Source: Ampelocalamus luodianensis | Lineage: Eukaryota > Streptophyta > Magnoliopsida > Poales > Poaceae | DNA length: 64,000 nt | Assembly: GCA_036346255.1 (NCBI GenBank) | Contig: CM070639.1 | Coordinates: forward strand, 4,970,001 to 5,034,000 | Reading direction: 5' to 3' | Shown here: in pieces, positions 23,286 through 34,214 of the stretch | Layout of the letters: each line of letters opens with the position of its first letter | Numbering within the stretch: position 1 is the stretch's first letter | Position numbers and translations under genes: made by a program | The notes under the pieces: generated by a model | Seen by the model: the letters and a program-made list of their open reading frames with translations, nothing else | Database searches by the model: none | What the model was told of the DNA's origin: nothing

Positions 23286-23884
23286 CCACCTCTCTTTCTT
23301 GTTCTCTCTCTGACAACTCTCTCCCCACACCCCCAAATCCGGTGAGCGGAGAGCCGACGGGCGTTTTGACCTGCGAGGGGATGTGGCAATGCGGCTCGAG
23401 GAAGAAGGGAACACGGTGGTGCTTCGTCCAGATCCAGACCTCCCCCGCCATGCGACGTGGCGGAGCACCGACTAGATCTGACAGCGGCGGTAGTGTACCT
23501 CCTCCACCCAGCATGCATCAATCAGATATGGTGGCGGCGGCGGTGTACCTCCTCCGACCGGCATTCATCGATCAGATCTGGCGGTGACGACGGTGCATCT
23601 CCTCCATCCCGGCGTGCACTGCCTATCGCCGTTATCTGTATCTTCTTCTTCCCCCAACAGTGCATCTCCATGGCCGCCTCTCCTCCCTATGCATCGGTGG
23701 TCGTCCTCCTCCTCGTCGATGCACCTCTTACCGTCATCATCGTCAGATTCGGCGAGACACAGCACCATGGTGCACTGCGCTAGAAGCCCCACCACCGTAC
23801 CAACCAGATCTCATCGCCGGAGATGAGGAAGTGCATGCCGTGGCCAGATCTACGGGTGCGCCACCTCACCATCGTCTTCCTTGC
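23286..23884. repeat. GC-rich sequence with three 50-bp tandem units
   Basis: Units begin GATCTG/GATATG at 23475, 23525 and 23575, exactly 50 bp apart, and share GGCGGCGGTGTACCTCCTCC and GCATGCATCAATCA-like blocks. Several frames are open because of the periodic GC-rich sequence, but none carries a known domain. This could be captured gene DNA or the remains of an older element. Confidence 0.6.
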
Positions 23885-25456
23885 TGAAAGTATCTAGACC
23901 CTCAAAGGTGTTTTTAGTAATTAATGTTAACATTACGTTAAAGGACTAACATGTGTGCTAAGATATGTTAAAGGTTAAAGTTTCAATTATTGATTGATGA
24001 CAAGGGGCTACTAGTAATGCGAATGTGATGAAAGATTAACTTGGTTCAAGACATAAGTATTGTATAGCTTAAGAATTCTTTTATAGTTTTTACTAGTCTC
24101 GGTGTTTTGGAGAAAAGACTGGGTTTATAGGATCAATTATGGTTCATGCATTACCTTGATTTGAGCTATAGGAAAAATGTTTTGAAAATCGGTATGATTG
24201 CAAGTAAATCTGCGGTACTACCGCAGATCGGTAGTACCGACATTTACATGTTGGTACGTATTTTCAAGAGAGCGTGTTTTTGAGTGTTTTTTATCCTCTC
24301 TGAAAATCAGAACGACCGCATTTCAACTGCGGTACTACTTCAGGTCGGTAGTACCGATATTTATATGGCGGTAACTAAAATAACAGAGAGTGTTTTGGAA
24401 GTTTTGATCTCCCTTCAGAATCGGTATGACTGCATATTATGAGCGGTACTACCGGAGTGTGGTAGTACCGATATTGTATTGGCGGTACATTTTTTTCAAA
24501 GAAGGTGTTTTTGCGTGATTTCTTGAACTCTAGAATCGGTAATTCCGTTCTAGCCGAGTGGTACTACGCAAAGCGATAGTTACGATTGCTAGTTGGCGAC
24601 ACTACCGTAATCTATTTTGTAACGGCTAGTTCAGAGCATTAAATGCCACTGTTCTGATCGTTATACCGAAAATCGGTAGTACCGGGTTTCAACGGCAGTA
24701 CTATCACACATCCTAATTTTTCAGGAAAGTGGCTGTAACGGCTATATTTTGTGGTACCCCCTACCTGCACCAAGCTCACAAGTTCTGAGCTATATTGAAT
24801 ACACTTGAGTTTTGGTGCTCTCTCTTTTACTCATTTGTATTGAATTCACATTTTGATATAGTTGAGAGCTATTAAGTGCATTGCATCATTAGTTGATCAT
24901 CTTAAGCACTTGATAGTCTTCAAGTGAGCGTTACAATTTGTTACTCTTGGTGCTTGCCGGCACCTAGACGGCTTAAAGAAAGAGTTGCGCGGTGATCACT
25001 TCAAGGAAGTTTGTGAAGTGACCCGGCAAGGGATTGTGATTGGTGTTGTGCTCACCAACTCCGGAGTGGAGGAAGAGCAACTCTAGTGATCGAGGGTTGA
25101 GGCTCAATTCGTCGAGTCGGCTTGATTCGTTCAAGCTTCCTCAACGTGGACTAGTGAAGACTGGCAAGTTTTCGATACCACGGGAAAAACATCTTTGTCT
25201 CCATTGTGGTTTTAATCTTGTCCTTACTTCTTCTGCATTTACATTTTTAGCAATTTATTTGTGTAGAATTGCTTAGCTAAAATTGTATATAGTTTAGACA
25301 TAGTTCATAATTGTCTTAGAAAGCTTAGTAGTTTCTACTCTTCTTTTGTGCTAGGGAACTTTTTTATGACAATCTTGTTTAAAAGTGTTAATTAGTCAAA
25401 GAATTTTAAAAACCTCCTATTCACCCCCTCTCTAGTCGGTTATTCTTAATCCTACA
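23885..25456 (+). mobile_element. Solo LTR, Copia-type with GGTAGTACCG motifs
   Basis: Starts TGAAAGTATCTAGACCC and ends AATCCTACA, without internal coding sequence. Flanking pentamers CTTGC and CTCGT do not match, so the duplication is mutated or rearranged. The same LTR family occurs inverted at 51279-52926. Its 3' third shares ACCGCGGGAA-type and CTCCTATTCACCCCC blocks with the LTRs at 8330 and 18079, indicating a related lineage. Confidence 0.85.
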
Positions 25457-25997
25457 CTCGTCGGTACCAGATCCAGGACATGGCGTGAAGAGTACATGTG
25501 TACTCATTCTGACCTCTGCGTCAGTCGAGGAGTACACCACCGCCGGGCTCATCGCCGTCGCCTCCATTTACTCCTTCGATCTAGCCATGAGTACACATGT
25601 ACTCCTCCCCGGTCCTCGTCCTGCTGGTGTACACCATTGGCGTCGTGCTTTTTCCTCGCTGGTACACCTCTATTCACTTCTTTCCTCATGCACCTTCCTC
25701 TTCCTCGTCGAGGCACACTGCCGCCGGATCCGCCACCCCGGAGCCCCCACATACTTCATCATCCTGCTTGTGTACGGTGTATATTGGTTGTACAAAAATA
25801 CTCTCTCATGTGCATAAAAATGCTTGTCTATGGTGTATAGTAGAAAAATACTCCTGGCTATAGTAAAATACTCCCTCATGTGTGTACAGTTTGCCCCGAT
25901 GTTGTAAAATACTCCCCATATGTGTACATGTATTTCACTGTGTATGACATTATCTCATGTGTTTTGTACATTACAGTAGTATGTTAAAGAGAAGTTA
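25457..25997. other. Unclassified sequence with GTACATGTGTAC-type palindromes
   Basis: The first half is GC-rich with self-complementary GAGTACATGTGTACTC-like motifs (25492 and 25590). The second half has degenerate repeats of AAATACTCCCTCATGTG (25795-25930). No supported gene. Confidence 0.4.
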
Positions 25998-25999
25998 TA

Positions 26000-26285
26000 C
26001 TCCCTCCGTTTCAAAATATAAGACATATAGTTTTTACAAATTTGTTTCAAAATATAAGGCTTGCGTGCAAATTTATTGATGTTTTTCATTTTCTAGCCTT
26101 ATTTGTCACATCTTCTCTCTCCTACATTTGTAAGTAACTCTCTTACAAACTATTCTCTCTCATATTTTTAAGGTATTTATACCATGGATAGCATAGTCAT
26201 TTCCTCCTATCTTTCTCTTGATTTTATAACCTCCTTAACCACCGTGTCTAGCCAAAATTTGTCTTATAAAAAGAAACAGAGGGAG
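26000..26285. mobile_element. Stowaway MITE
   Basis: Terminal inverted repeats CTCCCTCCGTTTC... and ...GAAACAGAGGGAG are flanked by TA duplications (25998-25999 and 26286-26287). It is 286 bp and AT-rich with no coding capacity. This is the hallmark of Tc1/mariner-derived Stowaway elements in grasses. Confidence 0.9.
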
Positions 26286-27531
26286 TACATTAGTATTTAT
26301 AGTGTATGGCTCATTCAAAATTTGAATCTAGGAGAGAGAGATCGGGCTTGGGAGTTGGGGTTGATGAGGAGACAATTAGTTAGTATTGATGGGACATTAT
26401 GATTTCTAATATCCAACCAAATTACTTTTGACACGAATCTCGACATTGCAGTGGATGGTATAGATTGTGGGTGCACCGGACGCGAGTGTAAATTGGCAGG
26501 AACGGACCCACTATTCTGGCGAGCTCTTGCGGCCACTAGAGCTACCGTCGGCCGGGAAACCCCTCTTGTCGAGCACCAGCCTTGCCCGTCGCCTGAGAAG
26601 ACACTGGACACAGCTGTCGGGCCGCTGAGTTCATGTCCTTACCATCTTGGGCTGTTTGAAGTTGGCGGCCATAGCCTCATAAGCCCATGTCGTGAGGTTG
26701 CCATCCCCTTGCGCCTTGGCCAGTTGCCCCAATCGGCCAACCCCGGTGTCGTCTAGCGCCCGCATTCGCTGCATGCTGCCCTTCTCGCGTGCGGCGGTGC
26801 GGCCTAACCCTCGCGACAACGGAGTGGGGGAACCGGCGAGCGTGCGGCGTGGTGAGGAGGGCCAGAGGTGGGCAGCGCCGGCAGTTACCGGCGGTTGGGA
26901 CCTTTCCTTGGGGGCTTGAGGCTTGGGATGCTTGCGCGCACGCAATACATCCCTAGGCTCCGCGAGATGCCCACCTTGTCATCCTCAAGGCCATCTGGAG
27001 CCGCACCAAGATGACCCCCGTTCCTGCTCACTCTGCATCTCGTATGCTGCTAGCTTCCATTATTATCATCAGAGCAATCTCAGAAGTGGATTTTTTTAAT
27101 CTTGTCGTAATTAGATGAGATGGAATTCTTTGCAACCAGCTCAAATCTTGTTGCTAGAGCGCATGCCAAATGGCCAAATCGGGGTATTAATCTGCTATTT
27201 GTTCGGGTTAACCACCTTTGTTGCTGCGCAAAGTCACAGTTAGATTCCCCTCACGAGCGTCACTAAGTACAGAGAAATGCACTTGTATTGTTCACCGAAA
27301 GCTAATTGAGAAGAGAAAGGCAAAAGGAATCTGTCTATCTTTGACCTATTGCTTTTTCTATGTCTCATCTTTCATTCAAACTATTATGTTTGATAATTTG
27401 ATAGCAAATTGTTGTGTAAGCTTCATTAATAAGGTATTTTTCGATGTCATTCCTTCGTCTTCACATACCCACATACATATTGTAGTTATTAATTTTATTT
27501 TATTTTTTGATTGAAAAACAGTAGAGAGCTC

Positions 27532-27534
<3 letters not shown>
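26286..27534. other. Unclassified sequence, GC-rich then AT-rich
   Basis: 26450-27040 is GC-rich with open frames on both strands (for example 26451-26756 and 26631-26945) but no recognisable domain. 27050-27534 is AT-rich. It may contain captured gene DNA, but no gene is called. Confidence 0.4.

Positions 27535-27588
<54 letters not shown>
27535..27588. repeat. (TA)n microsatellite, left
   Basis: About 27 TA units ending at the Micron-like element. Together with 27969-28026 it flanks that element. Confidence 0.95.
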
Positions 27589-27590
<2 letters not shown>

Positions 27591-27966
27591 AAGCCTTTTC
27601 CTACTCCGGGTGTAGTTACTCCTATTTCAGTATCTCACAATGTAGGGAGTATCTTGCAACTAAGAGTATGTATGTGTAGTATACAGTATATAAGATCACC
27701 TAGGTGGTATTCACACCTTTTAGGGTGGTATATACAATTTTTAGACATACTCCTTTTATGTGACATACTCCTTTTATGTGCGAATATGAAGGTATTTACA
27801 AAATATGCTAAAAATTATAGATTATTTTGCAATTTTTCGTGTGGTTCACATTGGAGTATCTTATAATTAGTATATGAGTATACACAAAGTGATAAAGGAG
27901 TATGTCAAGTTCTTTTAGATGGTATATCAAGTGGGAGTAACTACACCAGGAGTAGAAAGTATTTTT

Positions 27967-27968
<2 letters not shown>
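27589..27968. mobile_element. Micron-like microsatellite-targeting element
   Basis: This 380-bp AT-rich element lies inside a (TA)n tract. Its ends are inverted repeats: GGAAgccTTTTCCTACTCCG on the left pairs with CAGGAGTAGAAAGTATTTTTCC on the right (gaps allowed), followed inside by GGTGTAGTTACTCC and its complement. Rice Micron elements are known to insert specifically into (TA)n. The match of size, AT content and target supports the call, but the family consensus was not compared. Confidence 0.7.

Positions 27969-28026
<58 letters not shown>
27969..28026. repeat. (TA)n microsatellite, right
   Basis: About 29 TA units adjoining the 3' end of the LINE fragment. The tract may have arisen as, or next to, the tail of that LINE. 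Confidence 0.95.
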
Positions 28027-28028
<2 letters not shown>

Positions 28029-29095
28029 AAAAGAAGGTACAAAGAGGGTACAAAAACAAAGAAGGTAAAATAAAATAAAAGAAAGAAAGAAAGAAAGGCA
28101 AACCTCACAAGTACCCAAAGGGTAAGACAAACCAGAAGTACAATAAAAACTGACCAAACCGAAACAATCGCTCCAGCCTCCTGGCTCAAAAGCGACAAAC
28201 CTTGTGCAGAGATTTATAAACTCGCTAGAGTAGATTGGATAACCAAAGAGAGAGCAGAGATTTGATAGCAGGTTTGGTCCGATGAGACAGCAAAGTTAAT
28301 TCTTGTATGAACGTGGCACGCCAAGTTGAGATGCTTGGGGTTTGCTGATTGAAGACCTTGTTATTTCTTATGATCCAAAGGGTCCAGGTGGCAATAATAA
28401 TAATCTCCATGAAGAAGCTTTGATTGATCTTGCCTTTGAGATGGAAAAGCGCTTGGTGGGTTGTGAAGAGGGTCGACCTATGAGGGCAGATTAAGTCCCA
28501 GCATTGTTGAGCAAACGGGCAGGTCCAGAACAGGTGTTGCGCTGTTTCTTCCATTTCCAAATCACACAATTCGCAAGAGAAATCATTGAGAGGATAGTTT
28601 CTGCGTCTGAGGAGATTCCTAGTGTTAAGTCTATCTTTGAGTAAAAGCCAGAAGAAGACTTTATGGCGTCTTTGACAGGTGCATGACCACAACCACTTAA
28701 AGGGAATTGGTGCCGGAAGATGATCCGATAGAAGGCTGTAGGCTTTGGCAGAATAAAATTGTGTTGAGTTCCAGATGTAGTGCCAAGAGTCCTTTTGCAT
28801 TGTAAGAGTGAGCTCTTGAATGAGAAGTGAGACCTGTTGAAATTGTTGGTGAGCTTGAGTCGAAAGCGGCAAGTGAAACAAGGATTGGAGTTCCTCCACT
28901 TGCTTGATAGCCGCGACCGAACAGAGGTCTGACTTGGCAAAGGAGAGGAGTTTAGGAAACTAGTGCGTCGATTGACCATTGCCTACCGTGCAGGTTGCGA
29001 AGCCCTTGTAATGAGGAAGCATATTGAGACTATCTCTCCACCAGAAGGAGCCCAGTCTTGCATTGGCTGACGATAGAGATGTATGGTAGTAGGCC
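28027..29095 (-). pseudogene. 5'-truncated LINE (L1-type) 3' end with zf-RVT domain
   Basis: On the minus strand the frame begins near 29080 (SANARLGSFWWRDSLNMLP), has an in-frame TAG near 28965, and continues to a stop at 28225. It contains the zf-RVT region: WKHxSTQFYSAKAYSLL-like, KWLWSCTCQRRHKVFFWLLLKDRLNTRNLLRRR, CELCDLEMEETAQHLFWTCPFA and a Trp-rich tail. This is the C terminus of plant L1 ORF2 downstream of reverse transcriptase. The endonuclease and RT are missing because the 5' part was never copied. The 3' UTR runs to the (TA)n tract and is T/C-rich on this strand. It is inactive. Confidence 0.85.
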
Positions 29096-30018
29096 TTATT
29101 AATTTTATTTAATATCATGTACTTTTATTAGTATGATTGTAATATAATTTATGTATGAATTTCTCGCTTGTGACTCCACCACACCTGATTTTCAGTACTG
29201 GATGCATAGGCGATTTGTTTTTTTTTTTCTCTCCATTTGGTGGTTGTTGGCACTCGGGCATTATGATTGCCGGGGTGTTGGCTGGCTGGTCAACCTCGAG
29301 ATCGGGGACAGCCAGTCCTACTCCATCAGAGGCATGGCATCAGCATCGCCATTCTTCTCTGCGTTGCTTGCCTCTGTTCTTGCGCCGGCCGGCAGGCCCA
29401 ATACATGATCAGCATCAAGCTTAATTAATCGCCCTTAATTCACCTGACCTGCTGATCACTGACTGTTCCAACGACTCATTCTTCTGAAGTTGCAAGCTGT
29501 ATAAGCAGCTTCTTGGAATTCTTTGGTAGGGTACAGACTACAGAGATCATAGAGAATTAGAGAGTGAAGAAGAGCACAGCCTACCCACTGTTGGTGAAGT
29601 GCTAGCTAGTGACTAGAACTGGTACTAAATCGATGTGCATGCATGTATGGGAAGTGAACTGTGTCTACTGTTGTGTACATGTTCATTCTGGAAGAGGCGT
29701 AGCATCTTTGGCGTTCTGCAACAGCGCCATCAAGCTTAACAATTATTATTAAGCTTCATTCAAAATTGACATAATTCAATTTAAAATCATTTTATTTATT
29801 ATTTAAGTGATTACTTTAAAAAACGCTAATTATCTCTCTTTTTTTTGCCAGCCCTAGGTATATAGCACACAATCTCTCGTGTATTGGATTTTGCGACAGC
29901 GTACATATCTTCTTTGTACTAAGGTTGAGTGTAAACAACCAGATGGAGAGTGCCACGTCACCACAATTCTTCTGGTCGTCCAATTGCGTACCAATGGACA
30001 CAGATGCACCACTACTTA
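29096..30018. other. Non-coding intergenic DNA
   Basis: No supported gene. Short overlapping frames at 29151-29424 sit in moderately GC-rich DNA and show no family resemblance. Confidence 0.45.
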
Positions 30019-30264
30019 CTCCCTCCAATCACCGAAGAGTGGCATCCTGGAATACGTCCGGTCAAATCCTATAAATTTTGATCAAAGATATTGTTTAGAT
30101 TAGATATCTGAAAATAACACAAATGGATTTGCATAAAGAATACTTCCATAATATTGTACTTCTACAACTTTTTTCGAATATATGATAAGAGAATTTAGTG
30201 ATCAAAATAGTATCTTATTGACTTTGAAAAGTCACAACCGCCACTCTTTTGTGGCCGAAAGGAG
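30019..30264. mobile_element. Stowaway-like MITE
   Basis: Inverted ends CTCCCTCCaATCACCGAAGAGTG and CACTCTTTTGTGGCCGAAAGGAG are flanked by TA (30017-30018 and 30265-30266). It is 246 bp and AT-rich. A diverged relative lies at about 33616-33844. Confidence 0.8.
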
Positions 30265-31008
30265 TACATAACGGTTCACAAAATCTACACTTTGGAATGT
30301 AACGTAAACTTCTAAATCCTAGTATACACAATATGGCTGTGAGGAAGGAGATTGCTAGATACTAATGCCAATCAGTTTTTTCAGAGCAATTAATGCAAAT
30401 CAGTTCAGTTGGATTATTTTCCTTTGGTTTGTGTCATTGTGTGTGCCTTGTCCTCCAGAAGCACATAGGCCCATGGGCGATTTGGCGACCATGATGATCC
30501 ATCCGAATGGATCATAGACCCTGTTTCTGCTGAGCTCGATCACACATCACAAATGCGATGATACATGGACTCACTAATGAAGCTTATGAAACATTGATAC
30601 GAGTTCTGGGGTTGTGACAGGTTAATCTTGTGCCAAATGCACGGGCCGGATGGATCGATGCGTACGTACCAGTGGCAAAACTGTTGACCAATGTTCGGTT
30701 AACATATAGCAAATTAAGCAAAGTGGAAGGGAGATTGATAAGAGAGAAAATAGTTAAGAGCAAGAGCAACCCATGTGAACCGTTTGCTGGCCTCTATTCA
30801 TTCAATCTCTTCATAACGGGATTATTTGTTTGTTCCGAACGGAGTGGTAGGTTGCTAATCGGCAGGGCACATTTTAGAGGGCCCGTGTTGAAAATTATCG
30901 TTAGACACTGTATATAGAAACATGAGCATTAATGTTGTCGATGTTAACATGTTCAACATTAAAACTGTCGACATGACATCACCAACATTATTATCAAAGT
31001 TAATTTCT
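30265..31008. other. Non-coding intergenic DNA
   Basis: AT-rich, no supported gene. A small frame at 30630-30917 has no family resemblance. Confidence 0.45.
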
Positions 31009-32796
31009 AGAAAACATGGTTGGTTGGTTGAAGAGGCCAGCCAAACCTTGTCAGTCTCCTGGGCGACACCGAGGGCGACACAGCCCTAGCTCGAGCCTGT
31101 CCCTCCTCCCCATCCCTCCTCCTCGCCGCCGCCACCGCCGGCGACGGCCGTGGTGGCGGTGGGACCTTCTTCGTGCTTGGAGCCAGAGAGAGCCCAGGCG
31201 CCGGATTCGGGCGATGCGGCGGCAGCCCGAGCGGGGAAGAGGCGCTCGGTGGTCGGGTCAAAGAAGATGAAGACGAGGCGGTCTTCTTCCTCCACTCCGG
31301 TGGAGCACGGAGCTTGAGGCTGCGCAGATCTGAGTCGGGGCGAGCTCGAGAGGCCTGGGCAGCCCGGATCCGAGTGGGGACGGCATCGGCTCGATCCAAA
31401 TCGGATCTGGGCGGTGGCGGGACCTCGGGGCAGAGGAGCTTCGGCCCGGCGTGATTCCATGTCGGCGCGCCGAGCAGAGGACCATGACACGGGGATGGCA
31501 ACGACAACCGGCAGCAGGGGCGGAGCACGGGCGGAGCACGGGCGGAGCAGGAGACTCGGGCCGGGTCGAGCGCGGGCGGAGCAGCTAGGCGTCGGCGCCA
31601 GCAAGCTAGCTCCAAAGGCGGCAGCGCCTCGTCCGGGCCGGATCCAGAGTAGGAGAGAAGCGGCGGAGCCTCGGTCTGGGTCGGATTCGGAGCTGGAGAG
31701 GCCAGATCCGGCATCGAAGCAGGAGAGGAGCGGTCGGCTTGGTTTTGGAGCGAGGCCAAGCCCCTTAGAGTGGCGGCTCAGGTGGCGCCAGGCGAGGGTC
31801 TGGCGCGAGGCCGAGCCCACCCGGAGCTGAGCGGTCAAGCGGCCGCTTGGATGCGAGGGCGGTCGAGCCCCGGAGTGGTGGCCAGCGCGCGGGAGGGTCC
31901 GCGGCCTCTCTGATGGCCTAGATCTGGAGCGAGGGCCGACTCGTCGCGTGGCCGGAGCACACCCCCTCCCCTGCGGAGTGCGTGGTCGTCGGTGCAACTC
32001 GCTGGTGGCGCGCGCCGGCGTCGATCCGGCGTGGTTCTGGATCTGGGGAGGTGGTGCTCCTGCTACAGAGGTCAGTGGAGGTGGCTTGAGCAATCTGGAC
32101 CTGGTGTCTCCACTGGATACCCTGGTTGGTCCCTGGGAGAAGGCTGGCAAGAAGGTGGCTACAGCGGTGCAGTTGCGGGGCGGCTATGGCGGGCAACGGC
32201 GGGAGGTTGGGGGGTGCCTATTCCGGGTGAGAACCTTTGATCCGGCTTTTAACTGGATCTAACGACGATGACGTCTTTGGGCATCGTTTTCCTCCTTGGA
32301 GACATCGTTTTGGAGCTTTGGTTGCTCACCCTTCCTGAGCTCTTGTGGTATTCTCCGGGGTGAAAACCTCAGATCCGGTTCCTACTGGATCGGTTGATGG
32401 CGACACCTTCGTGCCATTTCCTCCTTGGAGGCATTGGCTTGGAGTCTATGATCTCCCCCTCCTAGTTGTAGCTTTGGTCGACTGCGGTTGACGACGACGC
32501 CTCGGCATCATTTCCTCCTTGGAGGTGTCGGCTTGGAATCTATGATCTCCCCCCTCCTAGTTGTAGCTTTGGTCGATTGTGCGTCATTGAGTGGAGTTGA
32601 CGTAGCTTCGAGCTGGCGTCCTTGCTCCGGCGTGGCGGCGTATTCTGCCTTTCTCTTTGTAGTTTTTCTCTGAGGGTCGTGCTTCTGGTCGTGCTCAGAG
32701 TTTTTCCTTTTTTTCTATCTGTATTCGGTTGTATTTTTTCTGCTTAATGAAAAGATGTGTAAAGTTTTTACACTTCCTCGAAAAAAAGAAAACATG
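31009..32796 (+). mobile_element. Non-autonomous LINE-like retroelement with 10-bp TSD
   Basis: The element proper is 31019-32786 and is bounded by the exact duplication AGAAAACATG (31009-31018 and 32787-32796), with an A-rich 3' end. The terminal segment (CTTAATGAAAAGATGTG... CCTCGAAAAAAAG) is of the type that ends rice L1 elements. The 3' half has a tandem of about 94 bp period (32415 and 32509, CATTTCCTCCTTGGAGG). The 5' half is very GC-rich. No endonuclease or reverse transcriptase is encoded, so it was mobilised in trans. A 354-codon antisense open frame (31086-32150) is attributed to base composition. Confidence 0.78.
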
Positions 32797-33284
32797 ATTG
32801 AAAAATATAATACCACCTATATGCACAAATACAAGAACAAATTGCAATAATTAGTAGAGTAGTATTAAAAATTTAAGAACAATGACTAGGCGCAACCGCA
32901 ACCATGCACGTATGGTTCCCAGTGGCCCCAACGTGGCAGAAATGATCCATAGCGGCGAATAAGTGACGCAACACCAAAGCTCTATGACGGTGTTGCACAA
33001 AGATCAAGAGTACAAGACAACAACACAAGCATGAGAGGAAAAATTATGCGTTTGAGGCCTTGAACTCACAAAGAAACTCACAATAAATGACACAAGCATC
33101 ATAACGAGAATTAAGTACGAAAGAATTAATTTTGCTTGCGATAACTAGGAGAAAGTAGTAGGTGTGTTTACTAATACTATGATTAACCAACTAATAATCA
33201 AAGTTATGGTGAAAGTGGGCCTCTTAATTAGTGGGGCCCTGTACGGTTGATCATCCTGTACACCCTCGCCGTATGGGCCTGCTA
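32797..33284. other. Non-coding intergenic DNA
   Basis: AT-rich; no gene or element end recognised. Confidence 0.45.
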
Positions 33285-33617
33285 ATGGCGAATGACAACG
33301 GCGAGGAGTTCGGCCCTAGCGGCCGCGTGCCTCTGCGCCGAATGTTCGCCTTCGCCGACTGGAAAGACGTCGCGCTCATGGCGATCGGATCTGTGGCCGC
33401 AATCGTGAACGGCGTCCTGGTGAAAGCGTTCGGCTACTCCTCCGCCGCCTCTGTCCTGCACGCTGCATCAAGGTCGATGTTTTTCTTTTCTTTTCCTGCG
33501 AGGAATCATCCATGTTACTTACTTAGCAATATTCATCCTCGATATGCACTCGGACTGAAGCTATCTGCTAATTAATTTAATCCAGATCGCTGAATTTCTT
33601 ATACCTCGCCGTCATTG
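33285..33617 (+). pseudogene. ABCB (P-glycoprotein/MDR-like) transporter 5' gene fragment
   Basis: Exon 1 (33285-33472) reads MANDNGEEFGPSGRVPLRRM, then FAFADWKDVALMAIGSVAAI and NGV, which matches the start of plant ABCB transporters before and within the first transmembrane helix. The usual AQPLMTFIFGDVI-type segment is missing; NGV is joined directly to LVKAFGYSSAASVLHAAS. A GT donor at 33473 and an acceptor at 33585 connect it to SLNFLYLAVIDG, the beginning of the next ABCB exon, which breaks off at the adjacent MITE. The rest of the roughly 1200-aa protein is absent. Intron retention shows DNA-level duplication, not retroposition. Confidence 0.75.
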
Positions 33618-33844
33618 ACGGTCACAAAAGATTGACGTCGTAGAATGCGTGCAATCAAATCCTAATAACTTTGACCAAAGAAATTGCTTAAAACATATGG
33701 TTTGCATATATGAAAATGATACGAGTGAATTTGTCATAAAATACTTTCATAACGAATATATGACAAGAGAATTTAGTAGTGAAAGAAGTATCTTGTTGGT
33801 TCTAAAAAGTCAAAAACATCGCTCTTTTGTGACCGGAGGGAATA
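33616..33844. mobile_element. Stowaway-like MITE, diverged
   Basis: Ends GACGGTCACAAAAGATTG and CGCTCTTTTGTGACCGGAGGGA form an imperfect inverted repeat. The interior (CAAATCCTAATAACTTTGACC, TATGACAAGAGAATTTAGTAG) matches that of the element at 30019-30264. The left border is approximate because it merges with the ABCB fragment. Confidence 0.65.
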
Positions 33845-33848
33845 TGGT

Positions 33849-34214
33849 TGAGGATGATCAACCACATTGGGATTGAGACACGACTCCTATGGGATGCAGC
33901 TGTGGGGAATTTTCTAGAATTGACGAAAGCCAGACGGAGCAATGCCACGTGGAGGTGGAAGGCCTACAGGGCATCAACTTCCCTTCTCGGAGAAGAAACA
34001 ATGATGGTATCTGAAGACTAAGTATCGACTAACTCTATGCCAACAGCCATGGTAAGACAGAGGATGCAAGCGTTATCCGGAATGATTGGGCGTAAAGCGT
34101 TTGTATGTGGCTTTTCAAGTCCGCCATCAAATCCGAGGGCTCAACCCTGGACAGACGGTGGAAACTAAGGTGGAGTACGGTAGGGGCGGAGGGAATTTCC
34201 AGTGGAAGCGGTGA
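33849..34214 (+). pseudogene. Nuclear plastid DNA: 16S rRNA fragment, degenerate
   Basis: The strand reads like the central part of plastid 16S rRNA: GAGGATGATCAaCCACAtTGG, ACTCCTAtGGGAtGCAGC, GACGGAGCAATGCCaCGTGG, then the 530 loop (34038-34055, GCCAaCAGCCatGGTAAGAC), GCGTTATCCGGAATGATTGG, GGGCGTAAAGCG and CTCAACCCTGGACAG. The lower-case bases are departures from the conserved rRNA sequence, which includes the decoding-region 530 loop, so it cannot function in ribosomes. Homology stops after AATTTCCAGTGGAAGCGGTGA. Only about a quarter of the gene is present, and its plastid neighbours are not. It is an old NUPT, probably a small multi-step insertion. Confidence 0.88.

Noticed and set aside
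20150..25997. A further MULE spanning the two solo LTRs
   Set aside because: The GC-rich interior looks similar, but no matching terminal inverted repeats could be found.
26451..26945. Possible genes in GC-rich DNA
   Set aside because: Open on both strands without recognisable motifs or a plausible exon structure.
27808..28198. Open frames with Tyr-Ile repeats
   Set aside because: These are translations of the (TA)n microsatellite.
31086..32150. 354-codon open frame on the minus strand
   Set aside because: It lies antisense to a retroelement in very GC-rich DNA, is Arg/Ser/Pro/Ala-rich with no domain, and overlaps other open frames. Attributed to low stop density.
33849..34214. A functional ribosomal RNA gene
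   Set aside because: Only a quarter of 16S rRNA is present and the conserved 530 loop is mutated.
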